Positions 58,327 to 64,000 of a DNA stretch of 64,000 nt are shown here, in pieces (the stretch's first letter is position 1; each line of letters starts with the position of its first letter). The notes under the pieces were generated by a model, which saw only the letters and a list, made by a program, of their open reading frames with translations, did not search any database and was not told the origin of the DNA. The position numbers and the translations under genes were made by a program. Origin of the DNA: Heracleum sosnowskyi (taxonomy: Eukaryota; Streptophyta; Magnoliopsida; Apiales; Apiaceae); NCBI GenBank assembly GCA_030848705.1, contig CM061245.1, forward strand, positions 76,495,564 through 76,559,563. Reading direction: 5' to 3'.

Positions 58327-58998
58327 CTAGTCGAAACCAGAAATCATTCCTAGTTCATTTACCAGTCTTATAAATGTAGCTGCACTCAATGGCTTGGTGA
58401 AGATATCTGCAAGCTGTTGATCTGTAGACACAAAATGAAGCTCAATATTTCTTTCCTCCACATGTTCCCTGATAAAGTGATACCTTATGCTGATGTGCTT
58501 GGTCATGGAGTTTTGTACTGGATTTCCTGTCATAGCAATAGCACTTTGATTATCAAAGAGTATGGGTATTTTAGAGTACCTTAACCCATAATCCAGCAGT
58601 TGATTCTTCATCCACAGAATCTGTGCACAACAGCTACCACCAGTAATATACTCTGCTTCTGCAGTGGATGTGGAAATTGATTTCTGTTTCTTGCTGTACC
58701 AAGAAACTAGTCTGTCACCTAGAAATTGACAGCTTCCACTGGTGCTCTTTCTGTCAATCTTACAACCTGCAAAGTCTGCATCAGAGTAACCAATAAGCTT
58801 AAACTCTGATTCTCTAGGATACCACAAACCCAAGGTTATGGTTCCTTTGAGATATTTGAAAATCCTCTTCACAACTGTTAGATGAGGCTCTCTGGGATCT
58901 GCTTGAAATCTTGCATAAAGACAGGTTGCATACATGATGTCTGGTCTACTTGCAGTCAGATAAAGAAGAGACCCTATCATGCCTCTGTAGTTTGTCAT
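58327..58998 (-). pseudogene. Copia RNase H and RT C-terminus
   Basis: 224 open codons with the copia RT tail (GMIGSLLYLTASRPDIMYAT) and RNase H. Catalytic acids are visible in GYSDADFAG, STAEAEYI and FDNQSAI, with KHISIRYHFIREHV and LADIFTKPL closing the domain. It is separated from the upstream RT only by an in-frame TGA at 59013-59011, so one point mutation divides them. Confidence 0.88.
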
Positions 58999-59010
58999 AT
59001 CTACTGAAGC

Positions 59011-59629
59011 TCATGTGTCTTTGTCTAGCTTGGTTGCAGTTGCCATAGGAGTTGTTGCAGATGAACTATCAAGCATACCAAATTTCTTGAGAAGATTTCT
59101 GGTATATTTTGCTTGATTGATAAAAATCCCATCATCTGTTTGCTTTACCTGCAAGCCTAGAAAATAACTAAGCTCTCCCATCATGCTCATTTGGTACCTG
59201 GACTGCATAAGCTTGGCAAACTTCTTATAGAGTTTATCATTAGTAGACCCAAAGATTATATCATCTACATAGATTTGAACTAAAAGCAAATCATTACCAG
59301 AATTGAAATAGAACAAGGTTTTATCAATTGTACCTCTTGTGAACCCACTTTATAAAAGAAATTGAGCCAGAGTTTCATACCATGCTCTAGGTGCCTGCTT
59401 TAGTCCATAAAGTGCTTTGTCAAGCCTGTAGACATAATCTGGGTGCTTGGGGTCCACAAACCCCGGTGGTTGTTAAACAAACACTTCTTCTTCAAGTTTC
59501 CCATTGAGAAAAGCACTCTTCACATCCATCTGAAAGACTTTCAGCATATGCTAGAAAAATCCTTATGGCTTCCAGCCTTGCAACTGGAGCAAAGGTTTCA
59601 TCATAGTCAATTCCTTCCTGCTATGAATA
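59011..59629 (-). pseudogene. Copia reverse transcriptase, multiply mutated
   Basis: The palm motif QIYVDDIIFGS (YVDD at 59260-59271) and YFLGLQVKQTDDGIFINQ are clear in 59011-59316. Between 59317 and 59629 the reverse strand still shows DYDETFAPVARLEAIR, QMDVKSAFLNG and KALYGLKQAPRAWY. In-frame stops and a short deletion (between LAYA and FQMD) interrupt it. RT would copy the element RNA; this one cannot be translated. Confidence 0.85.
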
Positions 59630-60421
59630 TCATTTTGCCACAAGTCTAGCCTTGTTCCTTGTAATTACTCCCTCACTGTCAGTCTTGTTTCTGAAAACCC
59701 ACTTTGTACCAACAACAGATCTGTTTTTGGGTCTTGGTACAAGTGTCCAGACTTCATTTCTCTCAAACTCATTCAACTCCTCCTGCATTGCTTTTATCCA
59801 GTTAGCATCTTGAAGAGCTTCATCCACTTTCTTAGGCTCTGTTTGAGACAAGAATGCATGAAACAAACATTCATTTGTTGTAGCACTTCTTGTTCTCACA
59901 CTTGCATCTGGATCTCCAATAATCAGATCAGGTGTATGAGCATGTGTCCACTTTCTTGCTGTAGGTAAGTGGCTTCTTTCATCATTATCTGAGGCTCCCC
60001 CTGAATTGGACTGCTCGGTGTTTGAACTTTCAGAGTTTAAGCCAGATTTTGTGTCAGATTCTTCAGCTGACTCACTTTCAGAATGTGAATCATCATGTTG
60101 AGGTGTTCCCGAAGTATCTCCTTGCTCCCCCTTAACTGGTTCTCTATTCGGTTCTGTCAGAGAAACTTCCTCAGTGTTTACCAGTAGAGGTTCAGAGTTT
60201 GCTTCAACAGAGTTTGTTGGATAGGCTTCATTAGAGTTTACGTCATCAGAGTTTAGATCTTCATTTTCAAAGCGTAGTTGGTCATGATTTTCTTCATCTT
60301 CAAGTCCAGTTATTTTCTTGTCATCAAATGACACATGTATAGATTCAATGATCACTTTAGTTATCAGATTATAGACTCTGAATGCTAGTCGACAGTGGAT
60401 ATCCAACAAAAATTCCTTCAT
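59630..60421 (-). pseudogene. Copia integrase C-terminus to RT N-terminus
   Basis: 264 open codons. It starts with the GIFVGY-following region (FRVYNLITKVIIESIHVSFD). Then comes a Ser/Asn/Glu-rich linker with repeated NSE/NSD/NTE, then RT entry LNEFERNEVWTLVPRP, VVGTKWVFRNK and ARLVAK. The frame is lost to the preceding piece near 60400. Confidence 0.8.
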
Positions 60422-61183
60422 CAGCTTTTAATTCAAACTTGGTCAACTGTTCAGGATGAGTTTTCAACACAAAGCACTTGCACCCGAAAATATGAAAATA
60501 TTTCAGGTTTGGTTTCTTTTCTTTCACCATCTCATATGGTGTTTTCCATGCTTGTTGATCAGTGTAGCATTTTGAGTAAAACAATCAGTTTGAACAGCTT
60601 CTGCCCAAAAATAAGTTGGCAATTTTGCTTCAACAAGCATTGTTCTGGCAGCTTCGATTAAAGTTCTGTTCTTTCTTTCAACTACCCCATTCTGCCGTGG
60701 AGTCCCTGGTGCAGAAAATTCTTGCTTCACTCCTTTTTCCTTGCAAAATTCTTCCATTGTTGCATTTCTGAATTCAGTACCATTATCACTCCTGATAATT
60801 TTCACTTTATACTGTGATCCTTTGTCCAGTAGCTTTACATGTTCCATCAGAGTTAAGGCAGTTTCATCCTTCTTTGCTAGAAAGTACACCCAGGTGTAAG
60901 TGTACTCATCAACAATGACTAAAGCATATTTCTTTCTGCCAAGAGACATTACATTCACTGGACCAAATAGATCAACATGTAGAAGATGATAAGGATCCAC
61001 AACTGAAGATTCAGACTTACTCTTGAAAGATGACTTCCTTTGCTTGGCCTTTTGACAAGAATCACACAGACCATCTAAGCTGAGTATAGATTTTGTAAGT
61101 CCCCTTACAAGATCTTTTCGAATCAACTCATTGATGTTGTTCAGATTTAGATGAGAGAGTATGCCATTTCCAGCTCTCTTCAT
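60369..61183 (-). pseudogene. Copia integrase core, two frames
   Basis: 61183-60524 has the zinc-finger half (SHLNLNNINELIRKDLVRGL, CDSCQKAK) and DDE residues in VDLFGPVN, IRSDNGTEF and VVERKNRTL, then YFWAEAVQT. A one-base change near 60560 shifts to 60584-60369 (WKTPYEMVKEKKPNLKYFHI, CFVLK, GIFVGYP). Integrase inserts the cDNA; it is broken here. Confidence 0.85.
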
Positions 61184-61586
61184 TAGACATCTTTGCAGAC
61201 AGACACACAGCTTTTCCTTCAGAGTTTGTTACCAAACTTGCTTCATAGATATTATTTCGTCTGTGTCCAACTAAAACAACTTTCCCTGTAGATTTGCTAA
61301 CAACCTCACAATATTCAGGTTGAAAATCTACATGATAACCTCTGTCACAGATTTGACTCACAGATAGCAGATCATGCTTGAGTCCTGGGACAAGAGCTAC
61401 ATTTGTGATGATGACACTTCCAAAATTGATATTACCATATCCCAGAGTACGTCCTATGTTGCCATCTCCATAGGAAACTTTTGGGCCAGCCTTCTCCTCA
61501 TAATCTGATAGCAGGGCTTTATTTCCAGTCATGTGCCCTGAACATCCACTGTCCAAGACTAGGGTGCTTTCCCTTATGCCCTGCAA
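61128..61586 (-). pseudogene. Copia protease and pre-integrase segment
   Basis: Protease motif LVLDSGCSGHMTG (aspartic, D-S-G), then KHDLLSVSQICDRGY and SNEESWKWH of the GAG-preINT domain. The frame shifts near 61165 into the integrase and near 61590 from the upstream linker. Confidence 0.85.
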
Positions 61587-61596
61587 TCACAACCAA

Positions 61597-62349
61597 TTAC
61601 TGAGAGTTAGTTTTAAGGATCCAGACTTGCTTGGATCCTTTGGCTTTCTTAACATTGTTAGCTTTTGCAGCGGAATTCTTATCAACAGAGTTTAAGCTAA
61701 CAGTATCATAGTTTACACTTGCAGAATCAACTTTAACCCATTTCAAATTGGGCTTCAACTCATAATAGTTGTGATAAATAGCATGATAATTCTTGCAAGT
61801 ATAAATAGAATGCCAAGTACTCCCACAGTGAGTGCATAAAGTCTGTGGTCTAACCCTAACATAATCATTCTTTACTCCAGACTTGGAGGGTAAAGAATTA
61901 ATGTCTTTGTTCTTCCTGCAGAAACTTGCAAGATGGTTAGTACTACCACAATTATGACATGTTTTTCTAGGAGCATCAGTAATAGGCAACTGATTATTTC
62001 TTTTATTCATGCCTACTTTTCCATTTCTGTTCTTCCTGGACACATTCTGCTTCTCGACAGACTTTACCTCTTTGAGCTTATACTTGAATTGTTTCTCTGT
62101 CATTAAACCAACATTAACCTGTTTAATGCAAGTTTTTACTGGTTTTACCTTAATAGTTTCTGTCTCAACTACAGAGTTTAGCTTACTGGATTCAGGAACA
62201 AATTTCATAGGTGGAAGATGTGTTCTAACTTTGACTTTATCTTTAAACCTAAGTTCATCTTTCTCACAGTAACCTAACCCAACTGCATCTGTTTGAAACA
62301 TTTGATGTGTGTCTTTTCCAGAGTTTGTCCAGGTTTTAATTATCTTCCT
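61597..62349 (-). pseudogene. Gag-protease linker with two extra zinc-like motifs
   Basis: In frame with Gag through a TAG at 62352-62350. Basic segments, then CHNCGSTNHLASFC and CTHCGSTWHSIYTC, each C-x2-C-x4-H-x4-C. Two such motifs ahead of protease are characteristic of Sirevirus polyproteins in my experience. Confidence 0.75.
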
Positions 62350-63855
62350 CTATTTTTCCAATTCAGATTCTAGTTGCCTAAATCTCTTAAGCAACTCCTG
62401 TTCAACATAAACAACATCATCTCTTTCCTTTTGAACTTGTTGCATGTTAACAAGTTCTTCTTCAAGAAATTTATTTCTCTCTTTAAGCTTTAGATTCTCA
62501 GATTTAATTCTTTCATTTTCTAAAGTCTGATCTCTGTAACTAACATGTATGCTTTTAAGATAAATTCTCAATTCAGATATATTATCAATATCATAAGCAT
62601 AAGTTGCTAGAGGTACCTTGTTTTCAGATGATTCAGATTCATCTTCAACAGTTGCCATGAGAGCATAGTTGACTCCTTCATCTGAGTCTGAAGTGTCTGC
62701 CCAGTCTCTCCCTTTAGTGATGAGTGCTTTTTCAGATTTTCCTTTCTTGCACTCTGGAGCATAGTGACCCATCTCTTTACACTTGTAGCACTGGATCTCA
62801 GACTTGTCTTTCTTCCCATATTTGGTATCCCTTCCTTCAGACTTTCTGAAACTCTTCCTTTCAGAGTTTGAATCTCTCCTAGAGAATCTCTTTCCTTTCT
62901 TGAAGTTCTTGAAACCCATCTTCTTGAAAGTCTTCACCATCAAAGCAACCATTTGCATCATCTGTTCTTCATCATCCTCGGATTCAGATGATTCAACAGT
63001 GTTTGAGTCATCATCAGTGTTTGATGACTCACTTTCAGAGTTTATGACCAAAGCCTTTCCCTTAGCTTTCTTCTTTGATGTCTCTTTCTTAAGAAGCTTT
63101 TCTTCAACTTTAAGAGCAACAAATTTTGTCTTCTTACCAGATCTTCTGTTTCTTTGTTCTATCTCAAGTTCATGAGTTTTAAGCAACCCATATATTTCAT
63201 CAAGTTCTGTATCTGCAAGCTCATAATTATCTCTTATTGTTGTTGCCTTTAAATCCCATCTTTCAGGTAGAGATAGAAGAAACTTGAGATTAGACTCTTT
63301 AGGATCATATTCTTTATCAACCAGAGATAAATCATTCAACAGTTTACAGAATCTGTCATATGTCTCAATCAAAGTTTCATAAGGTCTCGAGTCAAAGTGT
63401 TCATACTCCTGTGTCAGTATAGTCTTCCTGTTCTTCTTTATAGCACTTGTTCCTTGACATGTGACTTCTAAAGCATCCCAAATTTCTTTGGCAGTTTTGC
63501 AACCAATAACTCTGTTAGACATGACATTATCTATGGCACTATGGAGACGATGTCTAACTTTTGCATCCTTTGCAATTGATGAGATGTCTTCAGGAGTCAA
63601 ATCTTTCTTTTCCTTTGGAATAGTCTGTTGTTTTTCACCAGCAACAACAGGAGACAGTTTAGTCGGCTTATGAGGACCATCATAGATTCTATCAAGGTAT
63701 TCTGGATCTGTGGCTTCCAGAAACATGGTCATCTTTACCTTCCATATTGGATATTCCGCTGGTCTGAGAATTGGAACCCGAATCGTCTCATATCGACTCA
63801 CAGAAGTTGGTTGAACCTTTTCGGAATTAGAACCTGCTTGGATATTTTCAGCCAT
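62350..63855 (-). CDS. Sirevirus-like Gag
   Basis: About 501 residues from ATG at 63855 (MAENIQAGSNSEKVQ) to TAG at 62352. An earlier in-frame ATG (63978) would lie in the LTR/primer region, so I reject it. Features: RVPILRPAEYPIWKVKM; the UBN2 core (KEIWDALEVTCQGTSAIKK, YETLIETYDRFCKLL); an acidic Ser-rich stretch; zinc knuckle CYKCKEMGHYAPEC; and a C-terminal coiled coil (NERIKSENLKLKERNKFLEE). Long Gag with a coiled coil is a Sirevirus trait. The TAG may be an acquired stop, because the frame continues into the zinc-motif linker. Gag itself looks intact. Confidence 0.88.
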   Translation of the reverse strand: MAENIQAGSNSEKVQPTSVSRYETIRVPILRPAEYPIWKVKMTMFLEATDPEYLDRIYDGPHKPTKLSPVVAGEKQQTIPKEKKDLTPEDISSIAKDAKVRHRLHSAIDNVMSNRVIGCKTAKEIWDALEVTCQGTSAIKKNRKTILTQEYEHFDSRPYETLIETYDRFCKLLNDLSLVDKEYDPKESNLKFLLSLPERWDLKATTIRDNYELADTELDEIYGLLKTHELEIEQRNRRSGKKTKFVALKVEEKLLKKETSKKKAKGKALVINSESESSNTDDDSNTVESSESEDDEEQMMQMVALMVKTFKKMGFKNFKKGKRFSRRDSNSERKSFRKSEGRDTKYGKKDKSEIQCYKCKEMGHYAPECKKGKSEKALITKGRDWADTSDSDEGVNYALMATVEDESESSENKVPLATYAYDIDNISELRIYLKSIHVSYRDQTLENERIKSENLKLKERNKFLEEELVNMQQVQKERDDVVYVEQELLKRFRQLESELEK

Positions 63856-63906
63856 GATTATACTTGTGTTTGGATCAAAGAAAACTGTATACATTAAACA
63901 GCCTAG

Positions 63907-63918
63907 GCTCTGATACCA
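63907..63918 (-). other. Primer-binding site of the right-hand Sirevirus
   Basis: The minus strand reads TGGTATCAGAGC, the standard Ty1-copia initiator-methionine primer site, two bases inside the LTR. Confidence 0.9.
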
Positions 63919-63920
63919 AT

Positions 63921-64000
63921 TGTTAGGCCGAATACACAATATATAATCAAATATGTATGAGAATAACAATAAGAACACTGTTTATGAATAATAAACTGTA
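63921..64000 (-). repeat. Start of the 5' LTR of the right-hand Sirevirus (cut by window end)
   Basis: TGTTAGGCCGAATACACAATATATAATCAAATATG... matches 55644 onward. Confidence 0.9.

Larger units (their letters stand above)
55644..64000 (-). mobile_element. Sirevirus-like Ty1-copia element, nearly complete
   Basis: 3' LTR at 55644-56136, then polypurine tract (minus AAGTTGGGGGAGATTG), third-ORF remnant, a 4-unit repeat, pol and gag broken by many stops and frameshifts, primer site at 63907-63918, and the first 80 bp of the 5' LTR at 63921-64000. The long Gag with coiled coil and extra CHCC-like motifs between Gag and protease is typical of Sireviruses. The solo LTR at 15264 is the same family. 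Confidence 0.88.

Overview
This window is plant nuclear DNA from an AT-rich, transposon-dominated eudicot chromosome. The evidence is Ty1-copia (Sirevirus-like) and Ty3-gypsy (Tat-like) LTR retrotransposons with plant-type tRNA primer sites, many plant Helitrons (3' hairpin followed by CTAG|T), hAT remnants and foldback MITEs, and plant-only gene families (berberine-bridge-enzyme-like FAD oxidases). I cannot name the species. An asterid is a guess.

Only three genes look like intact host genes. Two are intronless BBE-like secreted FAD oxidases (19587-21197 and 23433-25028, both +), a divergent pair about 2.2 kb apart. The third is a 324-residue basic protein with hydrophobic ends (49837-50811, +). 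It may be an ERT2-type ethylene-regulated protein, but that is uncertain. Nearly everything else is mobile DNA in several nesting layers.

Layout: 1-1243 is the gag start, primer site and 5' LTR of a Sirevirus-like element entering from the left (minus). 1244-2743 is a truncated Tat gypsy remnant. 2744-5343 holds tandem, fused Helitron copies. 5344-14280 is a 3'-end fragment of a second Sirevirus-like element (3' LTR plus third ORF), split by a copia element (6903-12811) that has lost pol and carries an odd duplication of flanking host DNA. 14437-18980 holds three Helitron families, one carrying a solo LTR. 19.5-25.0 kb is the BBE gene pair. 25.3-27.2 kb is a Helitron 5' end and a decayed hAT transposase. 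27.2-28.1 kb is probably a gypsy LTR piece. 28.1-33.5 kb is a Helitron block with a 1.1-kb inverted repeat. 33526-43859 is a nearly complete Tat element with both LTRs, a full-length pol ORF, and a decayed three-exon antisense gene with its own TATA box and a palindromic upstream array. 43.9-49.1 kb holds Helitron and MITE sequence, including a complete Helitron (46936-49145). 49.8-50.8 kb is the third host gene. 51.6-53.8 kb is a second Helitron array, paralogous to the one at 2.7-4.5 kb, followed by MITEs. 55644 to beyond 64000 is a Sirevirus-like element on the minus strand with its 3' LTR, third-ORF remnant, heavily mutated gag-pol, primer site and the start of the 5' LTR.

Points I consider most worth checking: a short motif (AAACTCTGA/AAACACTGA) repeated through both the LTR and the coding sequence of the right-hand Sirevirus; the antisense gene and 55-bp palindromic array in the Tat element; the copia element followed by a copied piece of its own target; and a Helitron dimer junction shared by two distant arrays.
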